This document shows, one piece after another, positions 1-5,556 of a stretch of DNA of 9,416 nt. A program made the position numbers and the translations under genes. Under the pieces are notes generated by a model, which searched no databases, was not told the DNA's origin, and saw nothing but the letters and a program-made list of their open reading frames with translations. Source of the DNA: Paracoccaceae bacterium (GTDB lineage Bacteria; Pseudomonadota; Alphaproteobacteria; Rhodobacterales; Rhodobacteraceae); assembly GCA_007121115.1 (NCBI GenBank), contig SKMI01000118.1, forward strand, positions 1-9,416, read 5' to 3'. Each line of letters opens with the position of its first letter. Positions within the stretch are counted from its first letter, which is position 1.

Positions 1-1
1 C

Positions 2-679
2 ATCCCGGCGGCGGCACAGCAGATCGCCATCGACCTCGATGCCGACGGGTCGCTGGCCGTGCGTTCGGTGCAGCTCATAGTGCTGATCACGCTCCTGAGC
101 CTCGCCCCGGGGCTGTTGATCATGGTGACCTGCTTTCCCTTCATCGTCACGGTGCTGGCGATCCTGCGCCAGGCGCTGGGGCTGCAGCAATCGCCGCCCA
201 ACATGCTGATCGTCAGCCTGGCGCTGTTCCTGACCTGGTTCGTGATGGAGCCGGTGTTCCTCGACGCGTGGGAGGCCGGGGTGGTGCCCCTGAACGCCGG
301 CGAGCTGGCGCTCGACGAGGCCGTGATCCGCGCGCTTGACCCGTTCCGGCTGTTCATGGCCGCGCGGATCGACACCGCCACCTATGAGGCGCTGGCCGGG
401 CTGCGCCCCGATGATCCCTCTGCGGCCCCGGTGGACGCGCCCCTGTCGGTGCTGGTTCCCGCCTTCCTGTTGAGCGAGGTGGCGCGCGCCTTCCAGATCG
501 GGTTCCTGATCTTCCTGCCGTTCCTGATCATCGATCTGGTGGTGGCGGCGGTGCTGATGTCCATGGGGATGATGATGGTGCCCCCGGCGGTGGTCGCGCT
601 GCCCTTCAAGCTGTCGTTCTTCGTGGTCGCCGACGGCTGGACGCTGATCTCGGAGGCGCTGGTGCGCAGCTACATGTAG
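2..679 (+). CDS. fliP: Flagellar type III export gate protein FliP, 5' end cut off by the window
   Basis: FliP is an inner-membrane subunit of the flagellar type III secretion gate (FliP-FliQ-FliR core) through which rod, hook and filament proteins leave the cytoplasm. The frame is open from base 2 to the TAG at 677-679, giving 225 visible residues. A GTG at 59 could be read as a start, but the upstream residues (IPAAAQQIAIDLDADGSLAV) continue FliP-like sequence and AAA-QQ resembles a signal-peptidase site, so the true start lies outside. Family landmarks are the SLAPGLLIMVT helix, the LRQALGLQQSPPN stretch, PAFLLSEVARAFQIGF, and IDLVVAAVLMSMGMMMVPP, which match the two conserved FliP signature regions. 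About four hydrophobic helices are visible. SctR of non-flagellar systems is homologous and is the main alternative, but nothing here suggests an injectisome. No flagellar gene follows, so this is the downstream edge of its cluster. Confidence 0.93.
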   Translation: MPAAAQQIAIDLDADGSLAVRSVQLIVLITLLSLAPGLLIMVTCFPFIVTVLAILRQALGLQQSPPNMLIVSLALFLTWFVMEPVFLDAWEAGVVPLNAGELALDEAVIRALDPFRLFMAARIDTATYEALAGLRPDDPSAAPVDAPLSVLVPAFLLSEVARAFQIGFLIFLPFLIIDLVVAAVLMSMGMMMVPPAVVALPFKLSFFVVADGWTLISEALVRSYM

Positions 680-758
680 CGATGCGTGGCTGCGCACCCG
701 CGATCAATCGAGGCCGAAGCGGGCGCGCAGAATGAATAGCGCGCGCGGTCCGCGATCC

Positions 759-770
759 GGCCTTCAGGCC
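759..770. repeat. Short inverted repeat at the end of the small membrane protein gene
   Basis: GGCC-TTCA-GGCC forms a 4-base stem with a 4-base loop directly over the TGA stop (764-766) of the minus-strand gene. It is flanked by a looser GATC pairing at 754-757 and 773-776. There is no T-run on either side, so it is at best a weak 3'-end structure between the convergent fliP and small membrane protein genes. No other signal is seen in 680-763. Confidence 0.25.
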
Positions 771-946
771 TCGATCAGTCGCCGCGCGGCCAGCCAGCTT
801 GCCACAGCCGCGACCAGCACACCGGCACCAGCGGCCACCAGAAGCGCGGCCACGCTGTCATGCCCCAGCACCAGCGCCGCCACCACCAGCGAACCGGCCA
901 TCGTGGCGCCGAGAAAGATGAACAGAACCAGTGCAAGACGCGACAT
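764..946 (-). CDS. Small two-helix membrane protein, function unknown
   Basis: This 60-residue protein is almost wholly hydrophobic. Two predicted membrane helices lie at about residues 4-26 and 31-54, separated by a short GHDS turn, with an Ala/Arg-rich C-terminus (AARRLIEA). The ATG at 944-946 is preceded on the minus strand by a good Shine-Dalgarno (AAGGAGAAG, about 951-959), which supports real translation. The hydrophobic codon pattern also favours this strand over the overlapping plus-strand frame. It is convergent with fliP and lies downstream of the lipoprotein gene on the same strand, 142 bases away. I recall similar short proteins in Rhodobacteraceae genomes, some mislabelled 'CTP synthetase'; no such enzyme could fit in 60 residues. 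No catalytic or binding motif is visible, so no function is assigned. Confidence 0.75.
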   Translation of the reverse strand: MSRLALVLFIFLGATMAGSLVVAALVLGHDSVAALLVAAGAGVLVAAVASWLAARRLIEA

Positions 947-1053
947 GACACTTCTCCTTCGTTTGAAACCTTGACCGTGGCTACGTACCAGAAGGCGATG
1001 GGCAGATCCTTGACTCAGGACAAAGCGGCGGGCGGATCCACTGCGGCGCAGAT

Positions 1054-1070
1054 CCTGCCATTGCGGCAGG
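1054..1070. repeat. Hairpin downstream of the lipoprotein gene
   Basis: CCTGCC-ATTGC-GGCAGG is a perfect 6-base stem with a 5-base loop, 18 bases beyond the stop of the minus-strand lipoprotein gene. On the minus strand it is not followed by a T-run, so it is not a standard intrinsic terminator; it may protect the 3' end of the transcript. The rest of 947-1053 shows nothing else I can name. Confidence 0.3.
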
Positions 1071-1088
1071 TAAGGTCGATCACCGCCC

Positions 1089-1385
1089 TCAGGGGCAGAT
1101 CAGGTCGGCGGTAATCACGCCGCTGTCGCCCTGCACTCTGCCGGGGCGTGCGGTGCAGCCGGTCACTTGCTCGATCGCGGCCACCAGGCGCGCTGGCATG
1201 GCACGCTGCTCGATCCGGCGCGCGTAATCCAGCCGGATCGCCTGCGCGCGGTTGCCCTGTTGAAAGACCGCGACCCGAACGCCGTCCAGCACCAGTCGCG
1301 TCTGCGTCGCCCCGGCAAATTCCGGCGATGGCGAAGCGCAGGCGGTGATCATCGCCAGCGCGATCATGGCAAGGGTCCTGTACAC
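1089..1385 (-). CDS. Putative small lipoprotein, function unknown
   Basis: This 98-residue protein starts with a short signal sequence (MYRTLAMIALAM) followed by a lipobox-like ITAC. Cys16 would be the lipidated residue after signal peptidase II cleavage, which would anchor the protein in a membrane facing the periplasm. The mature part is about 80 residues and has two further cysteines, Cys77 (VTGC) and Cys97 (LICP), which could form a disulfide. The start used is the GTG at 1383-1385: the frame closes with a TGA at 1419-1421 and no better start lies between. The Shine-Dalgarno is poor, so expression level is uncertain. It is divergent from the rpmF operon across a 281-base gap. I do not recognise the family. 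In other proteobacteria the position upstream of rpmF or plsX is often taken by a DUF177 (YceD) gene; this protein does not resemble it. Confidence 0.72.
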   Translation of the reverse strand: MYRTLAMIALAMITACASPSPEFAGATQTRLVLDGVRVAVFQQGNRAQAIRLDYARRIEQRAMPARLVAAIEQVTGCTARPGRVQGDSGVITADLICP

Positions 1386-1492
1386 CCGCGCAATTCTGCC
1401 CGCCGAATGATTAACGATTCATGAACAAGGGCCGCGGCCGCAACGCCTTTGGGGCACAGCGCGCGTCCGCGCGTTCACGCCCTGATGCGCTC

Positions 1493-1520
1493 TTGTGCAC
1501 CCAAAAAACACCGATATATG
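1493..1520 (+). promoter_or_regulatory. Candidate sigma-70-type promoter for the rpmF operon
   Basis: TTGTGC at 1493-1498 and TATATG at 1515-1520 are separated by 16 bases and sit in the only AT-rich part of the 281-base gap (an A6 run lies in the spacer). A start near base 1527 would give a leader of about 140 nucleotides before the rpmF ATG. The match is 3 of 6 at -35 and 4 of 6 at -10, so this is an inference from position and composition. No comparably good promoter was found for the divergent lipoprotein gene. Confidence 0.4.
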
Positions 1521-1526
1521 CGTGAC

Positions 1527-1659
1527 GGGGTGCGAACGGGGCTTGGAACATGCAAAGTCTCGGTGTATGGACCCGCTCTGAAACACTCGATCACCCCGAG
1601 ACAGAATTTCAGGTCCGGCGCGTAACGCCCGGGCCTTCATCATCAAGAGACCCCGAGGT
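1527..1659 (+). promoter_or_regulatory. Potentially switchable leader of the rpmF mRNA
   Basis: GTCTCGG at 1557-1563 is perfectly complementary to CCGAGAC at 1596-1602. The core CTCGG (1559-1563) can also pair with CCGAG at 1653-1657, which overlaps the rpmF Shine-Dalgarno GAGG (1655-1658). In addition CACCCC (1592-1597) can pair with GGGGTG (1527-1532), which would compete with the first stem. These are mutually exclusive pairings of the kind found in autoregulated ribosomal-protein leaders. The complementarity is visible in the sequence; any regulatory role is inference. Confidence 0.3.
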
Positions 1660-1666
1660 TGACCCC

Positions 1667-1873
1667 ATGGCCGTGCAACAGAACCGCGTCACCCGTTCCC
1701 GCCGCAACATGCGCCGTGCGCACGACTCGCTGGTGGCCGCGAACCCCAACGAATGCCCCAATTGCGGCGAGCTGAAGCGCCCGCATCATGTCTGCCCGTC
1801 CTGCGGCTTCTACAATGACCGCGAGGTCGTCGCTCAAGCAAGCGACATCGATCTGGACGATGACGCTGCGTGA
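1667..1873 (+). CDS. rpmF: 50S ribosomal protein L32
   Basis: L32 is a small zinc-binding protein of the large ribosomal subunit. The 68 residues begin MAVQQNRVTRSRRNMRR, the basic N-terminal tail typical of L32. Residues 30-46 carry the zinc ribbon CPNC-(x9)-CPSC (Cys30, 33, 43, 46). An acidic tail (DIDLDDDAA) ends the protein. The length is slightly longer than E. coli L32 and normal for alphaproteobacteria. The ATG at 1667 is chosen because the family begins here and a GAGG lies 8 bases upstream; the same frame is open back to an ATG at 1550, but those 39 residues are not L32-like. It is the first gene of the block, with plsX starting 21 bases after its stop, so L32 synthesis and lipid synthesis are probably co-transcribed. 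Confidence 0.97.
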   Translation: MAVQQNRVTRSRRNMRRAHDSLVAANPNECPNCGELKRPHHVCPSCGFYNDREVVAQASDIDLDDDAA

Positions 1874-1894
1874 ACGCTGCGCAGCCGGTGACAC

Positions 1895-3013
1895 ATGACC
1901 AACCCGCCCTCCGACCAGCGCGACGACAGCGGTCGGATCACCGTTTCGGTGGATGCCATGGGGGGCGATGCAGGCCCGTCCGCAGTGGTCGACGGCTGCC
2001 TGCGATCGGCCGAAAAGAACCCTGACATTGCCTTTGCCCTGCACGGCGATGCCGCGGTGCTGGACCCGCTGGTATCGCGCGAAACGGTGCTGCAGGACCG
2101 CACGCGGATTGTGCATGCCGAAGGCGTGGTCACCATGGAGGAAAAGCCAAGCCATGTGATGCGCCACGGCAGAGACACCTCTATGTGGTCCTGCATCGAA
2201 TCCGTGCGCGGCAGCGCGGCCCAGGCCGCGGTGTCCTGCGGCAATACCGGGGCGCTGATGGCGGTGTCGATGCTGCGGCTGCGCAAGCTGCCCGGCGTGG
2301 ACCGCCCGGCCATCGCCTGCATGTGGCCCAAGGGCACCACCGGGGCGCACAACATCATGCTGGACGTGGGCGCCGATGTGCGCGCCGATCCGGAGAACCT
2401 GTTGCAATTCGCGCTGATGGGCGCGGCCTACTATCGCAACGGGTTCAACGTGGCAATGCCCCGCGTGGGCCTCTTGAATGTCGGCACCGAGGAGCACAAG
2501 GGCCGCGCCGAAATCCGCGAGGCGCATGAACTTATCGGCGCGATGCAGGGCCTTGGCCGCTATGACTTCGTGGGCTTTGTCGAGGGCACCGACATCCCGT
2601 CGACCGAGGTCGACGTGATCGTAACCGACGGGTTCACCGGGAATGTGGCGCTGAAGACCGCCGAAGGCACCGCGCGGCTGATCCGCGATCTGCTGCATGC
2701 GGAATTGGGCGGCACCTTGCTGTCGCGGCTGGCGGGGCTGCCTGCCCTGCCCGGCCTGAAGCGGCTGCAGCGGCGGATCGACCCGCGGCGGGTGAATGGC
2801 GGCGTTTTCCTGGGCCTGAACGGCACGGTGGTCAAGTCGCACGGATCGGCGGATGCCACGGGCATTTCGGCGGCGATCAAGCTGGCCTTCCTGCTGGCGC
2901 AATCGGGCTTTCAGGCGCGGATGTCCGAACGGCTGGAACAGGTCACGCAGGCGGTGGCGGAGCAGCACCCGGCATTCAGGCACAACGGGACGAGCAAGCA
3001 GGACAAGACATGA
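1895..3013 (+). CDS. plsX: Phosphate acyltransferase PlsX
   Basis: PlsX converts acyl-ACP plus phosphate to acyl-phosphate, the acyl donor for PlsY at the first step of glycerophospholipid synthesis; it is a peripheral membrane enzyme. The 372 residues contain the family landmarks in order: DAMGGD (20-25), SCGNTGALMA (114-123), the DVGAD turn (157-161), GLLNVGTEEHKG (192-203) and the glycine-rich TDGFTGNVALKTAEG (244-258). The length is at the upper end of the usual 330-370, owing to a short N-terminal (TNPPSDQRDDSG) and a C-terminal extension. The ATG at 1895 follows the rpmF stop by 21 bases, and the Shine-Dalgarno is weak (GGTGA). The final ATGA overlaps the fabH start, which implies translational coupling of the two lipid-synthesis enzymes. 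Confidence 0.97.
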   Translation: MTNPPSDQRDDSGRITVSVDAMGGDAGPSAVVDGCLRSAEKNPDIAFALHGDAAVLDPLVSRETVLQDRTRIVHAEGVVTMEEKPSHVMRHGRDTSMWSCIESVRGSAAQAAVSCGNTGALMAVSMLRLRKLPGVDRPAIACMWPKGTTGAHNIMLDVGADVRADPENLLQFALMGAAYYRNGFNVAMPRVGLLNVGTEEHKGRAEIREAHELIGAMQGLGRYDFVGFVEGTDIPSTEVDVIVTDGFTGNVALKTAEGTARLIRDLLHAELGGTLLSRLAGLPALPGLKRLQRRIDPRRVNGGVFLGLNGTVVKSHGSADATGISAAIKLAFLLAQSGFQARMSERLEQVTQAVAEQHPAFRHNGTSKQDKT

Positions 3014-3984
3014 CACGCAGGGCGGTTGTGATCGGCACCGGGCATTATCTGCCGCAACGGGTGGTGGAGAACGCGGAATTCGCGCGCACGCTGGACACCT
3101 CGGACGAATGGATCGAATCGCGCTCGGGGATCAAGCGGCGGCATTTCGCGGCCGAGGGTGAATACACCTCGGACCTGGCGATTGCGGCGGCGCGGGACGC
3201 GCTGGCCGACGCCGGGATCACTGCCAGCGATATCGACGCGGTGGTGGTCGCCACCTCGACCCCGGACATGACATTCCCTGCCGTGGCAACGCAGGTGCAG
3301 GACGGGCTGGGCATGACTGGCGGCTTTGCCTTCGACGTGCAGGCGGTCTGCGCGGGCTTCGTCTTTGCACTGGCCAACGCCAACGGGATGATTGTTTCGG
3401 GCCAGGCGCGGCGCGTGCTGGTGATCGGGGCCGAAACGTTCTCGCGGATCATGGACTGGACCGACCGCGCGACATGCGTGCTGTTTGGCGATGGCGCGGG
3501 CGCGGTGGTGCTGGAAGCGCGCGACGGGGCCGGGACCAGCGATGACCGCGGCATCCTGGCCAGCGATCTGAACTCGGACGGGCGCTACCGCGATCTGTTG
3601 TATGTCGACGGCGGCGTGTCCACCAGCGGCACCGCCGGTCACCTGCGGATGCAGGGGCGCGAGGTGTTCCGCCACGCGGTCGAGAAACTCGCCGCCACTG
3701 CCACCACCGCGCTGGACCGTGCGGGGCTGGGTGCGGCGGATGTGGACTGGGTGGTGCCGCATCAGGCCAATCTGCGCATCATCCGGGGCACGGCGCAAAA
3801 GCTTGGCGTGAGCATGGACCGCGTGGTGGTGACCGTGCAGGACCATGGCAACACCTCGGCCGCGTCGATCCCGCTGGCGCTGTCGGTGGCGGCGCGCGAA
3901 GGGCGCTTTGCGCCCGGCGATCTGGTCCTGTGCGAAGCGATTGGCGGCGGGCTGAGCTGGGGCGCGGTGGTGTTGCGCTGGTAA
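3010..3984 (+). CDS. fabH: Beta-ketoacyl-ACP synthase III FabH
   Basis: FabH condenses acetyl-CoA (or another primer acyl-CoA) with malonyl-ACP to start type II fatty-acid synthesis. The protein has 324 residues, the usual FabH size. The catalytic triad is intact: Cys114 in VQAVCAGF, His251 in VVPHQANLRI and Asn281 in DHGNTSAAS. Other family markers are DEWIESRSGIKRRH (33-46) and the GDGAGAVVLE strand (160-169). The start ATG overlaps the plsX stop by four bases (ATGA), and GCAGGA lies upstream as ribosome binding site. The position after rpmF-plsX matches the conserved bacterial order, although fabD, which follows in E. coli, is absent here and ihfA takes its place. Confidence 0.98.
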   Translation: MTRRAVVIGTGHYLPQRVVENAEFARTLDTSDEWIESRSGIKRRHFAAEGEYTSDLAIAAARDALADAGITASDIDAVVVATSTPDMTFPAVATQVQDGLGMTGGFAFDVQAVCAGFVFALANANGMIVSGQARRVLVIGAETFSRIMDWTDRATCVLFGDGAGAVVLEARDGAGTSDDRGILASDLNSDGRYRDLLYVDGGVSTSGTAGHLRMQGREVFRHAVEKLAATATTALDRAGLGAADVDWVVPHQANLRIIRGTAQKLGVSMDRVVVTVQDHGNTSAASIPLALSVAAREGRFAPGDLVLCEAIGGGLSWGAVVLRW

Positions 3985-4043
3985 GCCGCGCTTCGCGCCG
4001 CGGCGTTCTGCCACAGCGCGCTTCCAACGGCGCATAAACGCCG
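3985..4043. repeat. Two hairpins after fabH
   Basis: GCCGCG (3985-3990) pairs with CGCGGC (3999-4004), with an alternative inner pairing GCGC-TTC-GCGC (3988-3998), immediately after the fabH stop. A second stem, CGGCG-CATAAA-CGCCG, lies at 4028-4043. Neither is followed by a T-run, so they may attenuate transcription or stabilise the upstream mRNA rather than terminate. They sit just before the candidate ihfA promoter. Confidence 0.35.
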
Positions 4044-4061
4044 CCCGGCAAGCGCTTGATA

Positions 4062-4090
4062 TTGACTCGGAATCTTGCATGTCCCATGCT
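4062..4090 (+). promoter_or_regulatory. Candidate promoter for ihfA-merR with two GANTC sites
   Basis: TTGACT (4062-4067) and CATGCT (4085-4090) are 17 bases apart, 26 bases before the ihfA ATG. The -35 matches well; the -10 only 3 of 6. GACTC (4064-4068) overlaps the -35 and GAATC (4070-4074) follows it; both are GANTC, the recognition site of the cell-cycle methylase CcrM in alphaproteobacteria. A separate promoter here would explain the 132-base gap in an otherwise tightly packed block. Confidence 0.45.
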
Positions 4091-4116
4091 TCCACGCAAA
4101 ACCGTGGAGGGACGGG

Positions 4117-4422
4117 ATGAGCGACAAGACATTGACGCGAATGGACCTGAGCGAAGCGGTTTTCCGCGAAGTGGGTTTGTCACGCAACGAATCGGCGCAA
4201 CTGGTGGAGAGCGTGCTGCAGCACATTTCAGATGCGCTGGTGCAAGGGGAACAGGTCAAGCTGTCGTCCTTCGGCACCTTCAGCGTGCGCGACAAGGGGG
4301 CGCGCGTGGGCCGCAATCCGAAGACCGGCGAGGAAGTGCCGATCGACCCGCGCCGGGTGCTGTCCTTCCGGCCCTCGCATCTGATGAAGGAGCGGGTGGC
4401 GCGCGGCAACAGGTCCGGGTAA
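4117..4422 (+). CDS. ihfA: Integration host factor alpha subunit
   Basis: IhfA pairs with IhfB to form a sequence-preferring DNA-bending protein of the HU/IHF family that shapes promoters, replication origins and recombination sites. The 101 residues contain the whole fold: helices at about 8-43, the KLSSFGTFSVRDKGARVGRNP strand and turn, then the DNA-contacting arm. RNP at 66-68 places the intercalating proline at 67. EEVPIDPRRVLSFRPS is IHF-like, and the alpha-type N-terminus (LTRMDLSEAVF) favours IhfA over IhfB or HU. The ATG at 4117 is chosen because a strong GGAGG sits at 4106-4110; an in-frame ATG at 4075 has no ribosome binding site and adds non-IHF residues. The stop overlaps the next gene in TAATG. 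Confidence 0.96.
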   Translation: MSDKTLTRMDLSEAVFREVGLSRNESAQLVESVLQHISDALVQGEQVKLSSFGTFSVRDKGARVGRNPKTGEEVPIDPRRVLSFRPSHLMKERVARGNRSG

Positions 4423-5270
4423 TGCGCAAGGCACCCGAGGCGTTCCGCACCATCAGCGAGGTGGCCGAGGTCCTGCGCACTCCGGCGCATGTGCTGCGGT
4501 TCTGGGAAAGCAAGTTCAACCAGGTAAAGCCGGTCAAGCGCGCGGGCGGGCGGCGCTATTATCGCCCCGCCGATCTGGTGCTGCTGGGCGGCATCCGCGC
4601 GCTGTTGCACGATCAGGGCATGACCATCCGTGGCGTGCAGAAGCTCCTGGCCGAAAAGGGCGTGCGCCATGTCGCCGGCATGGCCCCCGAAAACCTGCTG
4701 GCCGAACTCGAAGGCGATGAGACGCTCGAGGCCGAGGCCGACGAGGTGACGGTCGATGCGGCGCCCGACCCGGTGCCCGACAGGGCCCCGTCTACGGCAG
4801 ATGCCGCCACCGATGCCAGTGATGACGCGCCCCCCGTCGAGGGCTCCGCCGACGTTTCCGGTCCCACCGATGCGCAGGCGGCGCACGAGTCCAGCGGTGT
4901 CGAGGGCGTCGCCGCCCCCCCTGCCCAGGATATCCAGGCTGCTCCGATGGCGGCGCCCCCCGAAGCACCCGCCGCCGATGCGTCCAAGTCCGCGGAAGCC
5001 CCAGAACCGGGTGTGTCGGAGGCTGACATGCCCGCCGCCAGCGCCGAGGAAACAGCCGCCGAGGCGCCGGCTGCAACGCCCGAACCCGAAACAGACGCGG
5101 AATCGGAACCCGAGGAAACGGAGGCCGAGGCCGAACGGTTGACCGTGATGTTGCGCCGCATGGAGCCTGCTCCGGACACGGACCGCCGGGCCGCTCTGGC
5201 ATCGGTCGCGCGGCGCATGAACGCGCTTCTGGATCGGATGTCCAAAGCCGGCGGGGCCGAGCGCTGGTGA
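4422..5270 (+). CDS. MerR-family regulator with a long acidic low-complexity region
   Basis: This 282-residue protein starts at an ATG overlapping the ihfA stop by one base (TAATG), so translation is probably coupled. Residues 8-80 form a MerR-type winged helix: RTISEVAEVLRTPAHVLRFWE, then RRYYRPADLVLLGGIRALLHDQGMTIRGVQKLL. No effector-binding domain or metal-binding cysteines follow. Instead residues about 95-238 are an Ala/Pro/Glu/Asp-rich, almost certainly disordered stretch, and a short charged helical segment closes the protein (about 236-275, AERLTVMLRRMEPAP and then SVARRMNALLDRM). MerR proteins of this build commonly sit after ihfA in Rhodobacteraceae, but the targets are unknown to me. 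The absence of a sensor domain suggests a constitutive or partner-dependent regulator. The HTH call is firm; the role is not. Confidence 0.9.
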   Translation: MRKAPEAFRTISEVAEVLRTPAHVLRFWESKFNQVKPVKRAGGRRYYRPADLVLLGGIRALLHDQGMTIRGVQKLLAEKGVRHVAGMAPENLLAELEGDETLEAEADEVTVDAAPDPVPDRAPSTADAATDASDDAPPVEGSADVSGPTDAQAAHESSGVEGVAAPPAQDIQAAPMAAPPEAPAADASKSAEAPEPGVSEADMPAASAEETAAEAPAATPEPETDAESEPEETEAEAERLTVMLRRMEPAPDTDRRAALASVARRMNALLDRMSKAGGAERW

Positions 5271-5317
5271 CACCCACCATCCGATGCGGTTGCTGCCGGA
5301 ATCCCCTGGATTTGCGC

Positions 5318-5345
5318 TTGCTCCCGGCGCCCAAACAGGTAAAAG
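5318..5345 (+). promoter_or_regulatory. Candidate tRNA-Pro promoter
   Basis: TTGCTC (5318-5323) and TAAAAG (5340-5345) are 16 bases apart and would start transcription near 5352, four bases before the mature tRNA 5' end. The matches are modest (3 and 4 of 6). The gene could also be read through from the merR operon 85 bases upstream. Confidence 0.35.
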
Positions 5346-5355
5346 CACAGCTGTT

Positions 5356-5432
5356 CGGGCTATGGCGCAGCCTGGTAGCGCGTCCGTCTGGGGGACGGAA
5401 GGTCGCAGGTTCGAGTCCTGCTAGCCCGACCA
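5356..5432 (+). tRNA. tRNA-Pro, anticodon GGG
   Basis: The 77-base cloverleaf is complete. The acceptor stem is CGGGCTA with TAGCCCG (7 of 7 pairs), the D-arm is GCGC...GCGC, and the anticodon arm is TCCGT-CTGGGGG-ACGGA with GGG at 5390-5392. The T-arm is GCAGG-TTCGAGT-CCTGC, followed by discriminator A and an encoded CCA. U33 and a purine at 37 are in place. Anticodon GGG reads CCC and CCU proline codons (the proL type). There is no integrase gene or duplicated 3' end nearby, so it is not acting as a visible integration site. Confidence 0.97.
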
Positions 5433-5474
5433 TTCATTTCGCACCAATCATCCGCTTGACCCACGCATGGGGGT

Positions 5475-5516
5475 ACAGCCCTGCGCCTGCGGGCTTTCCC
5501 GCCGCGCGCGGGCTGT
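5475..5516. repeat. Extended imperfect hairpin between tRNA-Pro and dcd
   Basis: ACAGCCC (5475-5481) pairs with GGGCTGT (5510-5516). Inside it GCGC (5483-5486) can pair with GCGC (5504-5507), and the tip is GCGGG-CTTT-CCCGC (5489-5502). Together this makes a stem of up to 16 pairs with small bulges. No T-run follows, so it is not a classic terminator. It may belong to the tRNA 3' trailer or to the leader of the next gene, whose ATG is 40 bases on. Apart from this the 5433-5556 gap shows no clear signal. Confidence 0.4.
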
Positions 5517-5556
5517 GTATCAGCGCCCGAAACCACAGCGTTCCGGGGATCCTAGC

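Noticed and set aside
1411..1425. TTAA-N7-TGAA, resembling a CtrA binding site, upstream of the lipoprotein gene
   Set aside because: Only one half-site is exact and neither adjacent gene is an expected CtrA target; probably chance.
1550..1666. An earlier ATG in the rpmF frame
   Set aside because: The 39 extra residues are not L32-like, and the GAGG before 1667 marks the real start.
1643..3016. A 457-codon open frame antisense to plsX
   Set aside because: It mirrors a GC-rich coding strand. Its translation is rich in His, Arg, Gln and Ala with no recognisable domain, while the plus strand encodes an intact PlsX.
3762..5348. A 528-codon open frame antisense to the fabH end, ihfA and merR
   Set aside because: It spans three real genes and intergenic DNA, with repetitive Arg/Gly/His composition; it is a shadow of high GC3 codon use.
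5356..5556. tRNA-Pro as an integration hot spot for a mobile element
   Set aside because: There is no integrase, no repeat of the tRNA 3' end and no change in composition downstream; the next gene is the housekeeping dcd.
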